A stretch of DNA of 64,000 nt from Rohdeia sp041398665. GTDB lineage: Bacteria; Planctomycetota; UBA1135; GCA-002686595. Positions within the stretch are counted from its first letter, which is position 1, and each line of letters starts with the position of its first letter. Under the pieces are notes generated by a model. The model was not told the origin of the DNA. It worked only from the letters and a program-made list of their open reading frames with translations, and did no database searches. The stretch covers positions 14,731-78,730 of the forward strand of contig JAWKUH010000026.1 in the NCBI GenBank assembly GCA_041398665.1, in the 5' to 3' direction. This document shows, in pieces, positions 1 to 9,763 of this stretch. The position numbers were made by a program, and so were the translations under genes.

Positions 1-1435
1 CCGTGGTCGCCCTCGTTCGAGCGGAAGTAGAAGCGCGAGCCGTCGCGCGTCACGGCGACGTCCGAGACCTCAGGCAGCGCCGCTCGTGACGGCCGTCGTC
101 GTTCCGCCCTCGGGTCCGTACGCCGTAGGCGACCAACCGCTCTCCTCGGAGAGAGGAACCGGACGACGTGCGTCCCGGCACGAAGCCCGCCTCGTCGAAG
201 CTCCCGATCCACGCGTCGTCGTGCAGCCGGTGGACCTCGGTAGGTCGCCCGTCGCCACGCATCGAGCGCGAGCGTCCAGCGGTCCTGTCGTCGGTCGAGT
301 ACGCCTGCAGCAGGAGCCACGCGCCGTCGTCCGACCACTCGAGCAGGCGCAGAGCGCACGTCGCGCGGGCCCTCCTTCGGTCCGTCCTTCCGCAGGAACG
401 CCAGCGGGTCCTCGTCGATGCCCGAGAGCGAGTCGAGCGCGACGTCCTTCCGCTCGTGCGCCCCGAGAGTTCGAGCAGCACGAGTTCGTGCGCGACGCGC
501 TTCGCCTCCCCCACGTGCGGCCGCACGCCCTGCGTCTCGACGTCGGCGGAGTCGGTCAGCCACACCGGCATGGTGTCGCGCGCGCCGTCGCCCTGACCCT
601 CGGGCTCGAGGACGACGGCGAGGTACCGCGCATCGGGCGCGAGCGACTGGTTCCAGGCGTTCTTCCCCGCGCCGAGATGGAACGGCTCCGGCGCGCCACG
701 GATCGGCGTCGCGCCGCTCCCTTCGACGCCGCGCGGCGGCGTTCGTCCTCGCGTCGCTCGTCGTCCCCCAGCACTCCGTCAGGCGATCCTGCGTCTCGGC
801 GCGAGCCCTTCGCACGCTCGGTTCGTCCTTCGGCGCGTCGTCCGCGAGGACGCGCGCGACCTCGAGCGGCCCGCCGCGCCCGTCGAGCGCGAGCCGCCAC
901 CATGCACCGTCGCTCTGGAAGAGCACGCTGCCGCCATCGACGAGGCGCGCGCCGCCGTCCGTCGCGACCGACGAGCAGCGGCGCGAACCCGTCGCCGTCG
1001 CGGGCAAGGCGCGCCGCCCGACGTCGCGATCTCCCGCGTACCGTCGGTCGAGCGCACGACGCGCGGACTCCTTCGCCGCCGCGGCGTCGTCGAGCTGCGT
1101 CGTCGCCCCGTCGCGGGTCGACGCGCCAGGAAGTCGGTCGTCGGGTCTTTCCGCTCTGGCACGCTCGTACACCACCGCTCTCCCGTCGACGGAGAAGCGC
1201 GCGCGGCGCGGCGAACGCGCGACCCACTGTTGGTCGCGGAAGATCGCCTCGAGCGTGATCCGGGTCGCCGACGGGCTGACGGGCCCGCTCGGCGGCGGCG
1301 GGAACGGGTCAGGCGCTCCGCGACGTCCTGCTCGACGTTCGGGCGGGTCGAGCCGCAGGCGGCGAGGACGGCGACGCTCGCGAACGCGAGCAACGCGGCC
1401 GTGGGGACAGTGCGCTCCGGTCGGATCTGCGACAT
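1..1435 (-). CDS. S9-family peptidase (DPP IV-like), N-terminal part, frame-broken and cut by the window edge
   Basis: The start at 1435 gives a lipoprotein-like leader (MSQIRPERTVPTAALLAF..LAACGS). After residue ~43 the reading frame changes, and the next frame reads PFPPPPSGPVSPSATRITLEAIF, the ITLE-x-IF opening typical of the dipeptidyl-peptidase-IV N-terminal propeller in S9 peptidases. Further frame changes are needed near 1080, 780 and 500 to follow the protein to FRSNEGDHG at the left edge. The catalytic hydrolase domain would lie beyond the edge, so activity cannot be judged. A TACGCT hexamer lies 6 nt upstream of the ATG. The family call rests on the ITLE motif, the lipobox and the propeller-like tail; confidence is moderate. 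The repeated frame changes look like indel errors, but a decayed gene is possible. Confidence 0.5.
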
Positions 1436-1441
1436 GCGCGC

Positions 1442-1447
1442 AGCGTA
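1442..1447 (-). promoter_or_regulatory. -10-like hexamer TACGCT, 6 nt before the start codon
   Basis: On the reverse strand TACGCT is followed by GCGCGC and the ATG at 1435. The gap leaves no room for a ribosome-binding site, so a leaderless mRNA is likely. No clear -35 is visible. It belongs to a set of similar sites in this window. Confidence 0.35.
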
Positions 1448-1468
1448 GCGCGCAAGCTCGACGCCGAC

Positions 1469-2301
1469 TCAGCGGCGCGTGCGCGCGCGCCGCGTCGCGG
1501 TCGACGTCGCCCTCGCCCCAGCAGCCGCCCTCCATGCCGCCCGCGACCGTGATCGTCGACCAGGAGAGGTGCGGTGCGAGGCGCGGCGAGCACAGGAACG
1601 TGGTGCTCGCGACGTCGTCCGCGCGCCCGAGTTGACGCACCGCCATGGTGCGCAGCGCGCGCGTCACGGCGACGTCGTCCTCGAGCGCAGGACGCGTCGT
1701 GCGCGGTCCGGCCCAGTTTCGACCAAGTTCCGCGCGCGCCGCGCGGTCCGATCGTGACCAGCTCGTTCTTGAGGGCTCAGCACGAGCCCGACCGGCCTTC
1801 GCCATCGCGTAGTCCGCGTGGAAGCGCTCGCCATGGCGTCGCCGTCGAGCCGATGGCGACGAACGCCGCGCCGCCGCCGTCCTCGTGCGGTCCGGTGCGC
1901 GCGAGGACGCGAAGGAACGCGCGGGCGGTGTGCGCCGCACCGAGCAGGTTGATCGCGACGGTGTTCGCGAGCCGTGCGGGATCGAGCACGTCCATGCGCG
2001 CGTCCTCGCTCGGCCACAGCCCGGCGTTCGCGACGCACGCGTCGAGCCGGCCGAAGCGCTCCGCCGCGGCGTCCGCCGCGCGTTCGCACGCCGCTGCGTC
2101 GCGCACGTCCGCCGCGAGGCACAGCGTCTCCGCCCCACCGAGTTCGGCGTCGTCCGCGAACGCGCGCAGCTCGTCGAGCCGCGAGTGCGCGGTGAGGAGC
2201 AGCTTCGCGCCCTCGCGCGCGAACGTCCGCGCCAACGCGCGGCCGATGCCGCCCGACGCCCCGGTGATCCAGACGGATCGCTCGCGCAGTCCGCTCTCCA
2301 C
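1469..2301 (-). CDS. Short-chain dehydrogenase/reductase, one or more frame breaks
   Basis: The first ~155 residues are a clear Rossmann fold: WITGASGGIGRALA is the TGxxxGxG nucleotide-binding motif, LAADVRD follows, and CVANAG is the NAG motif. After FVAIGSTAT the frame changes near 1800-1850; the next frame gives a YAMAK stretch matching the YxxxK catalytic pair, then AKAGLVLSLKNEL. The C-terminus (VRQLGRADDVASTTFLCSP, ITVAGGMEGG, stop at 1469) is again in another frame. Total length of about 277 residues is normal for a classical SDR. The substrate cannot be inferred. It ends just after the S9 gene start and begins right behind the phosphatase at 2303, so the three may form one reverse-strand transcript. 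Confidence 0.75.
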
Positions 2302-2302
2302 G

Positions 2303-2775
2303 TCAACCCCTCCGCGCGCGCACGGGTTCGAGGTCGAGCGGCGGCGCGCCGTCGGCGAGCCACTCGTCGATGCGCTCGCGGATCTCGTCGCGCGCCGCTC
2401 GGTACGCGCGCATCACGCGATCGAGGTCGCCGGTCACCGCGTACGGATCGGGCACGGGCCACACGAGGACGGTCGTCGCGCTCGGCACGCGCTTCACCCG
2501 TTCGAGCGCGGACTCCGACAGCGTGATCAGCACCTCGGGCGCCGGCTCGAGCTCGTTCCGCACGTAGGTCGAACGCAGGTCCAGATGTCGACGCCGATCT
2601 CCGCCATCGCCGACACCGTCTCGGGTTGCACGCCGATCGGCATCACGCCGCCCGACGAGACCTCGATCCGGTCGCCCGCGACGTGGCGCCAGCCCTCGCC
2701 CATCGGACTGCGGCAGGCGTTGCCGATGCACATGAAGACGACGCGGGGTCGGGTGCGTTCCGGGCGTGTGTTCAC
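2303..2775 (-). CDS. Low-molecular-weight protein-tyrosine-phosphatase / arsenate-reductase fold, one frame break
   Basis: Near the N-terminus VVFMCIGNACRSPMGE carries the CX5R phosphate-binding loop of the LMW-PTP family. The frame changes around 2580; the second half reads EPAPEVLITLSESALERV and then VLVWPVPDPYAV, which matches the family's C-terminal DP(Y/F) acid motif (general acid Asp). About 157 residues in total, the usual size. The protein could dephosphorylate phosphotyrosine or act as an arsenate reductase; the sequence does not separate the two. Its stop lies next to the SDR start codon. Confidence 0.7.
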
Positions 2776-2893
2776 GGCGGCGAAGGCCTACAGGACCCGC
2801 GCGTCGCGCGCCGCAACGCGGAGTCCGCCGACCAATTTAGCAGAAGACCCACGACTTTGAGTCCGCGCGGGAGCGCCAGCGCCGCGCGCCGCT

Positions 2894-3965
2894 GTGGTGC
2901 TGGCGATCTCTCCCGGCTCGTGCCCTCCCCGCGTCGGATTCGACCTCGCGCCGCTCGTCCACCCGCCCGGCGAGCGCGGGCGTACTTGCAGCGCGTCGTG
3001 TTCGCTCGGAAAGCTCGGCGCGAGTCGACGTTCGAGTGGGTGCCGATCGAGGCGAGGCGCCGGTAATGCAGCCACGCGTTCCGTCCAGTGGGTCGTCCGC
3101 GCCTCGCGCGGAGAACCTCGATCGGCTGCGGCTTCCACTCCAGCGTCTCGGCGCTCCGCTGCTCGGTTCGTTCGTGCGCGTGCAGACCGTGCACGGTGCC
3201 GTGGCTCGCGAGACGGACTCCAGGTGCGTCGCACGGCGAGAATACGGACCTCCCCGCCACAGACTGGGCGCGCGTGTCGCGGGCGCGTCGCGATCGTCGT
3301 CGCGGCGAGAACGACAGCGCGCGCTGCGCGAGCACGGCGAAAGCGCGCCGAACGGATCGCGTCGTCCTGGGAGGGCGTCGACGCACCCTTCACGACGGTC
3401 CGCTCGCCGCGCGGCGGCCATGTCGTCGTGCACGCCGGCGGCACGCGTCCGAAGAAGCGACTGGACCGCGCGATCGCCCGTTGCGGCGAGCGCCGCGGCG
3501 CGCGAGGGCGAACTCGTCGTCACGGGCGGCGTCGCGACGGACGACCGCGCCTGGATCGAGCGCTGCCTCGAACGGGCGCGCGCGCTCGGCGTCGGCGAAC
3601 GCGTGCGCCTCGTCGGCGTGCTTCGCGACGACGAACTCGCCGCGCTGCTCGCGCGCGCGGCGGCGGCGATCGTGCCGAGCGACAGCGAGGGCTTCGCGCT
3701 GCCCGCGCTCGAGGCCGCGGCCTGCGGCCTCCCGTCCGTCGTCGCGCGCGGCGGAGCGGCGGAGGAGGCGGCGGGACCGGGCGCGCTGCCCTGCGACACG
3801 GACGACGCGGGCGAGGTCGCCCGCGCTCTCGAACGCGCCCTCGCGTACGACGCGGCGGAACGGGACGCACTGCGCGCGTTCGTGCGGACGCGCACGTGGC
3901 GACGCGCGGCGGAGGGCGTCGAACAGGTCTGGCGCGAGTGCCTCGACGCGGCGGTGCGACCGTGA
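2894..3965 (+). CDS. GT4-family glycosyltransferase, frame-broken N-terminal half
   Basis: The C-terminal half is open and clear from about 3500: ELVVTGG, then VRLVGVLRDDELAALLARA, then PSDSEGFALPALEAAACGLP, which holds the EX7E motif of retaining GT-B enzymes. Upstream pieces in other frames include RVGFDLAPLVHP near 2930 (typical N-terminal start) and VVVHAGGTRPKKRLDRAIA near 3430 (start of the C-terminal Rossmann domain). At least three frame changes are needed, so the start at 2894 is approximate. The stop overlaps the GTG of the next glycosyltransferase (GTGA at 3962-3965), indicating translational coupling. The likely role is glycan or exopolysaccharide synthesis on a nucleotide-sugar donor; the acceptor is unknown. 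Confidence 0.7.
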
Positions 3966-5117
3966 GGCACGGCGTCCACGGTCCTCGCGTGCTGCTCCTC
4001 GCGAACGTCGTCGCGCAGGAGCGTTCGGGCGTCGGACGTTGGGCGAGCCAGATGCTCCCGCGGCTCGCGAACGAGCTCGCTGCGCGCTCGGGACGGCTCG
4101 TCCTCGCGATCGGTCGCGACACGCGGATCGACGTGCCGCCCGAGGCCGAGGTCGTCGAGGCGGACCTGCCGGCGGGACCGCCGCTGCTGCGCTGGCACCG
4201 CGAGGGGCCGTCGATCGCGCGGTTGCTCGAGGCGGCGCGCGCGGCGCGTCGACCGTTCGACTGGCTGCACACCGGACACCTCCCGTTCCCGCGGCGCGTG
4301 CGCCGCACGGACGTGCGCACGAGCTGGCTCGTCCACGACCTGCGTCAGCTCGACCGCGAGCTCGTCGGCGCGGGGCGCACGCTCGTCGCGCCGTCGCTCT
4401 ACCGCGCGGCGCTGCGCCGCGCCGACCTCGTGTGCACCGTGAGCGAGCACGTCGCGGGTGAACTCCGCGAACGCTTCCGTCGCGACGCCGAGGCCTGCAG
4501 GGTCGCGGTCGTCCCCAACGGCTCGGACCACCTGCCGCTGTTCCCGCGCGCGCCGTCGACGGAGAGGCCGTACGTCCTCGGCGTCGGCCACCTCGAGCAG
4601 CGCAAGAACGTCGCGACCGTGCTGCGCGCGCTCGCGCTCGACCCGGAACTGCCGAGCCTCGTGTGGGTCGGTCGCGGACCGGACCGCGGCGCGCTGCAGG
4701 ACCTCGCGCACGAGCTCCGCGTCGCCGAGCGTGTGCTGTGGATCGAGTCCGTCGACGACGCCGACCTCGCGCGCCTCTACGCGTCCGCCGGCGCCTGCGT
4801 CGTCCCCTCGTTGCTCGAGGGCTTCGGCATCACCGCCGTCGAGGCGTTGCGCGCGGGGACGCCGCTCGCCTACGCGTCGGCCGGCGCCCTGCCCGAGGTC
4901 GTGGGGACGTGCGGCAGGTCGTTCGCGCCGGAGGACCCGCGCGCCCTCGCGGCGGCGCTGCGCGAGGCTCTTTCCGAGCGCGACTCGGCGGACGGACGCG
5001 AACGCGCGCGGCTTCTCCTGGGAGCGCTCCGCGCGCATCCTGGTGGACGCCTGGTGCGACTTCGACGTCCGCACGGGCGACGAACGCCGCGACGGAGCAT
5101 CGGAGCACGAAGCATGA
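3962..5117 (+). CDS. GT4-family glycosyltransferase, frame break near the C-terminus
   Basis: The start is a GTG overlapping the previous stop. The N-terminal Rossmann domain opens with RVLLLANVVAQERSGVGRW, the glycine-rich acceptor-side loop. WLVHDLRQLDREL and CTVSEHVAGELRERF follow, then the C-terminal domain from YVLGVGHLEQRKNVATVLRA with LLEGFGITAVEALRAGTP supplying the EX7E motif. The frame shifts near 5010; the continuation WERSARILVDAWCDF is the usual C-terminal helix. The stop at 5115-5117 overlaps the ATG of the isomerase-like gene (ATGA). Role inferred as a second mannosyl/glucosyl-type transferase in the same glycan pathway. Confidence 0.8.
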
Positions 5118-6061
5118 ACACGCGACGCACCATCCTGCGCGGGACGCTCGGTCTCGCCGCACTGGCACTCACCGAACGGCTCGCAGCGGCGAGCGCGCAC
5201 ACCATGACGAAGCCGACCGGACAGGACCCCGACGACGACGCTCCTGCGTTCCGCATCTCGCTCGCCGAGTGGTCGCTGCACCGAGCGCTGCACTCCGGCG
5301 AACTCGACCACCTCGGGTTCGCTCCGCTCGCGAAGCGCGAGTTCGGCATCGAGGCCGTGGAGTACGTCAGCACGTTCTTCGCGAAGGGCGGAGCGGACTT
5401 CGACTACCTGCGCGAGGTGCGCGCGGCGGCGGACGGAGCCGGCGTGCGCAGCCTCCTGATCATGGTCGACGGCGAGGGCGCGCTCGGCGCCGCGGACGAC
5501 GAGGAACGACGCCGCGCGATCGAGCGACACTTCAAGTGGATCGCGGCCGCCGCTTTCCTCGGCTGTCACTCGATCCGCGTCAACGCGGCGGGCGGAGGCG
5601 ATCTCGAGGAACACTCCCGACGCGCCGCGGACTCGCTGCACCGACTCTGCCTCGTCGGCGACGAGTACGGCGTGAACGTGATCGTCGAGAACCACGGCGG
5701 CCCGTCGTCGAACGGTGCGTGGCTCGCTCGCACGATCGAGCGCGCCGACCACCCGCGCTGCGGCACGCTGCCCGACTTCGGCAACTTCTCGCTCGGCGAC
5801 GGGACGGAGTACGACCGCTACCGCGGTGTGAGCGAGCTCATGCCTTTCGCGAAGGCGGTCTCGGCCAAGTCGCACGAGTTCGACGCCGACGGGAACGAGA
5901 CCCGTACGGATTACGCGCGAATGCTGCGGATCGTACGCGACGCGGGGTATCGCGGTTTCGTGGGCATCGAGTACGAAGGTGGGGGTCTTCTGGAGATGGA
6001 TGGCATTCGAGCGACGAAGGCGTTGCTCGAACGCGTCCGGGAGACGATCGACCGACGCTGA
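5114..6061 (+). CDS. Tat-exported sugar phosphate isomerase/epimerase-like TIM-barrel protein
   Basis: 315 residues. The N-terminus MNTRRTILRGTLGLAALAL is a twin-arginine-type signal with a hydrophobic stretch. The body is an AP-endonuclease-2/xylose-isomerase-like barrel: VEYVSTFF, SIRVNAAGGG, VNVIVENHGG (metal-ligand Glu), LPDFGNFSLGD (Asp), AVSAKSHEFD (His) and VGIEYEGGG (Glu) line up as the expected metal site. It overlaps the upstream glycosyltransferase by 4 bp and precedes a porin by about 80 bp. Export by Tat fits a folded metalloenzyme working outside the cytoplasm on sugars. The substrate is not identifiable. Confidence 0.8.
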   Translation: MNTRRTILRGTLGLAALALTERLAAASAHTMTKPTGQDPDDDAPAFRISLAEWSLHRALHSGELDHLGFAPLAKREFGIEAVEYVSTFFAKGGADFDYLREVRAAADGAGVRSLLIMVDGEGALGAADDEERRRAIERHFKWIAAAAFLGCHSIRVNAAGGGDLEEHSRRAADSLHRLCLVGDEYGVNVIVENHGGPSSNGAWLARTIERADHPRCGTLPDFGNFSLGDGTEYDRYRGVSELMPFAKAVSAKSHEFDADGNETRTDYARMLRIVRDAGYRGFVGIEYEGGGLLEMDGIRATKALLERVRETIDRR

Positions 6062-6143
6062 CGCGCGGGGCGAGACGCCGCGCGCGGACGGCGTCCTCCC
6101 CCACCGCCGCGCGCGCGCGGCGCTGCCCCACACCCGCGATCCC

Positions 6144-7499
6144 ATGCCCCTCCACGCGTTCGTCCTGGCGCTGCTCGCGCAGGACCAGAGCACCCGTCCG
6201 CCCTTCACGTTCACCCGCTACGCCGAGGACTGGTCCGCGTTCGACGGCGGCGACCACTGGTTCGACCCGCTCAAGCACGTCGACATCGCGGACGGCGTGT
6301 GGATCTCCTTCGGCGCGAACGCGCGCGCTCGGTACGAGCAGTGGAGCGGCTTCGCCTTCGGTCCGCCGCCCCCGGCCGACGATTCCGACGGCTTCCTGCT
6401 GACGCGCGTGCTCGCGCACGGCGACCTCCACCTCGGCGACCACGATCGCGTCTTCCTGCAGCTGAAGACGGCGCAGTCCACCGAGCGCACCCTGCCGGGC
6501 GGCACGCGCACGCTCGACGTCGACTCCTTCGACGTGCAGCAGGCGTTCTACGACCACACCTTCGACGAGGCCTTCGGCTCGCGCATCACGCTGCGCGGCG
6601 GCCGTCAGAACTTCGTCTTCGGCAAGCAGCGTCTCGTGAGCCCGCTGCCCTGGGGCAACACGCTGCGTGCGTGGGACGGACTCACCGCGATCGTCCAGCA
6701 CGGCGACTGGAACTTCACCGGGTTCTGGTCGGAGTTCGCGCCCGTCGACATCGGCGACTTCAACGAACCGAGCTCGGACGACGTCTTCTACGGCGTCTAC
6801 GCGACGAACCCGAAGGCCGCGGGAGACCTCGGGGTCGACTTCTACCTCCTCGCTCGGCACCACGACGGCGTGACCTTCAACGGGACGGCGGGCGACGAGG
6901 ACCGCTACACCGTCGGTGCGCGCACGTTCGGCAAGTTCGGTGATCTCGACCTCGACGTCGAGATCGCCGGCCAGCGCGGCGACCTCGGCGACGAGAACGT
7001 GAACGCGTCCATGGCTGCGGCGGAACTGGGTCTCACGCCGGGTGCCGGCCCGACGCGCTGGTTCCTGGGACTCGACTACGCGTCGGGCGACGACGAGGCC
7101 GGCGGCGACGTCGGGACCTTCGACCAGCTCTACCCGCTCGGGCACGCGTACTTCGGCGACGCGGACTTCGTCGGCCGTCAGAACGTGATCGCGGCGAAGC
7201 TCGGGGCGACGCACAAGTTCTCGCCCAAGGCGAAGGGCACGCTGACCGTCAACCAGTTCTGGCTCGCGGACGACGCCGACGCGCTCTACACGGCGGGCGG
7301 CGGCGTCCTCGTCCCAGGCGGCACGTCGAGCTCGAAGGAGGTCGGCACGGAGATCGACCTCTCGTTCCGCTACACGATCGACCGGAACTGGTGGGTCGAC
7401 GCGGGCTACGCGCACGTGTTCGGTGGGTCGGTGCTCGAGGACTTCGGTCGCACCGAGGACGTGGACTTCTTCTGGATCGCGGTCGAGACCGCGCTGTGA
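6144..7499 (+). CDS. Alginate-export-family outer-membrane beta-barrel protein
   Basis: 451 residues. The start at 6144 gives a short hydrophobic leader (MPLHAFVLALLAQ). The body alternates short hydrophobic strands with acidic loops and carries GRQNFVFGKQRLVSPLPW and NTLRAWDGLT, close to the conserved GRxxxxYGxxR and RxFDG motifs of the Alginate_exp (AlgE-like) family. The last residues DVDFFWIAVETAL end in alternating hydrophobics typical of a final barrel strand. It follows two glycosyltransferases and an exported isomerase-like enzyme, so uptake or release of an acidic or neutral polysaccharide is plausible. Porin specificity is not known. Confidence 0.75.
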   Translation: MPLHAFVLALLAQDQSTRPPFTFTRYAEDWSAFDGGDHWFDPLKHVDIADGVWISFGANARARYEQWSGFAFGPPPPADDSDGFLLTRVLAHGDLHLGDHDRVFLQLKTAQSTERTLPGGTRTLDVDSFDVQQAFYDHTFDEAFGSRITLRGGRQNFVFGKQRLVSPLPWGNTLRAWDGLTAIVQHGDWNFTGFWSEFAPVDIGDFNEPSSDDVFYGVYATNPKAAGDLGVDFYLLARHHDGVTFNGTAGDEDRYTVGARTFGKFGDLDLDVEIAGQRGDLGDENVNASMAAAELGLTPGAGPTRWFLGLDYASGDDEAGGDVGTFDQLYPLGHAYFGDADFVGRQNVIAAKLGATHKFSPKAKGTLTVNQFWLADDADALYTAGGGVLVPGGTSSSKEVGTEIDLSFRYTIDRNWWVDAGYAHVFGGSVLEDFGRTEDVDFFWIAVETAL

Positions 7500-7514
7500 G
7501 CCCTACGGGGAGGC

Positions 7515-7790
7515 AACCACAGAGCACACGGAGCACACGAAGCGCCGCCTGCGGCGGCGGAGAACACGGTTCGCAGGGAGCCGGGGAGGACGGGGAGGGA
7601 CACCTGCGAGTCGTTCCGCAACTCGACGACTCCCGCGACCCGTCGGTGCCGCGCTCCGCAACGCCTCATCGATCACCGGTACCGTTCCACCTCCCCGTCC
7701 TCCCCGGCTCCCTGTGATCCTGTGTTCCCGGCGCCGAAGGCGCCTGCGCACCTCGTGCTCGTCTCGAGGCACGGCGCGGCCTGCCGGCCG
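7515..7790. repeat. Palindromic intergenic element A
   Basis: Begins with CCACAGAGCACACGGAGCAC, the arm sequence shared with the other dispersed elements. Inside it, 7574-7598 and 7690-7714 form a perfect 25-bp inverted repeat (left arm CAGGGAGCCGGGGAGG..), with a 91-nt spacer. GCGGCCTGCCGGCCGCGC near 7776 is the companion module seen next to blocks C, D and F. No coding support. Confidence 0.7.
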
Positions 7791-7911
7791 CGCTACCACC
7801 AGAATCAACCAAGAAAGAAGAACGGAGAGTAGTTCGCGTGACCCTAGGTTCCTTGCTGAATCGTGGACACCCAGACTTCGTTCTTCTCGTGCAGTTGTTG
7901 GGGTTGGGGTC

Positions 7912-7969
7912 TGGGGAAGGGTCTCCCTTCCCCAGCTGGAAGCCTCAGCCTGCCCCAAGCAGGCTGAGG
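7912..7969. other. Two consecutive hairpins beside the IS3 relic
   Basis: GGGGAAGGG (7912-7920) pairs with CCCTTCCCC (7925-7933) over a 4-nt loop. CCTCAGCCTG (7943-7952) pairs with CAGGCTGAGG (7960-7969) over a 7-nt loop. They lie about 50 nt from the last recognisable transposase codons. They could be a terminator pair or part of an element end. Confidence 0.5.
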
Positions 7970-8015
7970 CGACGCACGGTCGGGGCGAACCCCGGAGTTT
8001 CGATCTTTGCGCGGT

Positions 8016-9035
8016 TCACGCGACGACTCGTGCTGGTTCACTGCGAGCTCCGTCGACTTCCATCGGCGTGCGGTAGCCGAGCGTCGAGTGGGTCTCCGGG
8101 TTGTGAAGCGCTCGTATCGTGGGTCGACGCGCGCGCGTCATCGAGCCCTCCATTCTATCGCCACCTGTTTGAAGGTCCCGAAGGAAGCTCTGATCACCGC
8201 GTTGTCGTGGCAGTTGCCCTTGCGGCTCATGCTGCACGTGATGCCGTGGTGTCGAGCAGCGCCTGGAAGTACCACTCGCGTACTGACTTCCCGATCGAGT
8301 GGTGCATGAGCGTCGCCACCGGATCGCGCCAGGCCAACGCGTTCCGAGCGCGCGCTCGTCAGCTCCGTCCGCATGTGGCTATCGACCAGCCCGATCAGCC
8401 GCGTGCCGATGTCGATGATCGCCGCGAGGTAGACGGCCGCTCCGTGTGCACCTGCGTCAGGTCCGCGCACCACGACATCGCTCGAATCCGCAGAAAAGCG
8501 CCTCTCCAGCAGGTTCTCGGCCACTTCGAAGCTGTGCGACGAATCCGTCGTCGAGCGGAACCGACGCCGCACCCGGCCGCGGATCCCGTGCTCGCGCATG
8601 AGCCGCGCCGCGGTGCCGGCTCGTCGGTGAAGGCCCCTGGAGCGAGCGCCTCGACCACCCGTGGGCTGCCATAGGTGCCCGCTCGCCCTGGACCTCGCGG
8701 ATCGCCTCGACCACCTTCGCGTCTTCGGCTCCTTCTTGAGGCCGCTGCCGCGACAGCCACGCGTAGAACCCGCTGCGCGAGGCCGAGCGCTCGGCATCAG
8801 GCCACCGAAGTTCGCCTTCTCCGCGAGAATCAGGTCGAAGGCTCGCCCTGCTCCCTCGCGAAGAAGGCCGCGGCTTAGGAAGTCGCGCTCCATCTCGACT
8901 GCCGCACCTGGCGCCGAAGCCGAGCAGCTCTGGTCGGTGTCTCGGTCGGCGCGACTCCTCGCTCGGCGGCGCGGGCTTCTTCACCGCTTCGCGTCGTCAG
9001 CCCCTCCGCGTCGAGCACCCAGTAGCGTGCTCTTG
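8016..9035 (-). mobile_element. IS3-family insertion sequence relic (OrfA tail and OrfB), decayed
   Basis: Reading the reverse strand from about 9000: RRQVRQ..MERDFLSR is the end of an IS3 OrfA, followed by OrfB blocks in several frames. RLMREHGIRGRVRRRFR, then TTDSSHSFEVAENLLERRF and SMSRKGNCHDNA are diagnostic of the IS3 OrfB transposase. The integrase C-terminus ends as HSTLGYRTPMEVD near 8060. At least six frame changes occur. The position of the third DDE acid reads NAVIRASFGTF instead of NAVxESFF, so it is eroded in any single frame. Terminal inverted repeats could not be defined. Unlike hemB, this looks like true decay. Palindromic elements A and B lie on either side. Confidence 0.8.
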
Positions 9036-9179
9036 TTCCCGAGCGTGCGGGACACTGGCGATTTGCCGACCTCACTCCATGAACCGCGTCCGCCTTCCCC
9101 GGCGTGTACGCCCCGCCCCTTCCGGGCCATGGACATCCTTGCGTCACGCGCGCGGGGTGTCCCGGGAGCAGGTCAGTCG

Positions 9180-9700
9180 CGTTCTTCGTTCTTCCGTTCT
9201 TCGTGTTGACCTTCGGCGCCGCAGCACCAGCGCAGCATCTCGCACATCTCGCGGCGCGGCCCCGGCGCGCGACCGGAATCGAAACACGAAGAACGCGAAG
9301 AACCGGAAGCGCCTCCGGACCACGGAGGACGCGGGACCCGCGGGGCGCGCGCCGCGTCCTGTGTTCCAGCGCCGCTTCGCCTTCGTGCTCTTCGTGTCCT
9401 TCTGCCGTTCCCCATGTTTCCTGCGTGGGTTCGGCGCCGCGAGCGCAGCCATCATCTCGCGGCGCGGCCAACGGCGCACGGCCCCGAATCGAACACGAGC
9501 GCGACCGAGCGCGCCTCCGGCGGCGGACCACACGGAAGGGACGCAGGGACCCGCGGGCGCGACGCTCCGCGGTCCGCAGCGCGCTCGCGGCGCCTTCTCT
9601 CTTCTGTCCTTCTGCCGTTCCCTTCGTGTTTCCTGCGTGGTTCGCGCCGCAGGCCCAGCGCAGCCCTCGCCTCCCCAGCCTCGGCACCGGACTTTCACTT
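9180..9700. repeat. Palindromic intergenic element block B (two related units)
   Basis: Two units of about 210 bp share GTCCTTCTGCCGTTCC, TTTCCTGCGTGG and a GGCGCCG..CGCAGCC run (near 9400-9470 and 9608-9665). The first unit has arms CTTCCGTTCTTCGTGTT (9191-9207) and AACACGAAGAACGCGAAG (9283-9300), an imperfect inverted repeat. The sequence relates to blocks C and D (ACCGGAAGCGCC, GACCCGCGGGGCGC). No gene fits here. Confidence 0.65.
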
Positions 9701-9706
9701 TCCGAA

Positions 9707-9743
9707 ATTCGTCCTTGACGAATCACGGCCAACCCTTTCAACT
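9707..9743 (+). promoter_or_regulatory. Probable promoter with an inverted-repeat operator for the DUF2089 gene
   Basis: TTGACG (9715-9720), a 17-nt spacer and TCAACT (9738-9743) resemble a sigma-70-type promoter 20 nt before the ATG at 9764. ATTCGTC (9707-9713) and GACGAAT (9717-9723) form a perfect 7-bp inverted repeat overlapping the -35. A CTTTCCGAAA/ACTTCCGAAA pair flanks it (about 9698 and 9741). The patch is AT-richer than its surroundings. Confidence 0.5.
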
Positions 9744-9763
9744 TCCGAAAGCAGGGCTTCACG

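Noticed and set aside
2837..6214. Very long reverse-strand ORF (1125 codons)
   Set aside because: It mirrors two glycosyltransferases and the isomerase-like gene, is Arg/Ala-rich and has no motif. High GC content creates such shadows.
7500..7760. Small ORFs encoding Thr/Glu/His-rich peptides in the palindromic blocks
   Set aside because: They translate repeat arms (CACGGAG, CACGAAG) in several frames and recur in all the blocks; they are not proteins.
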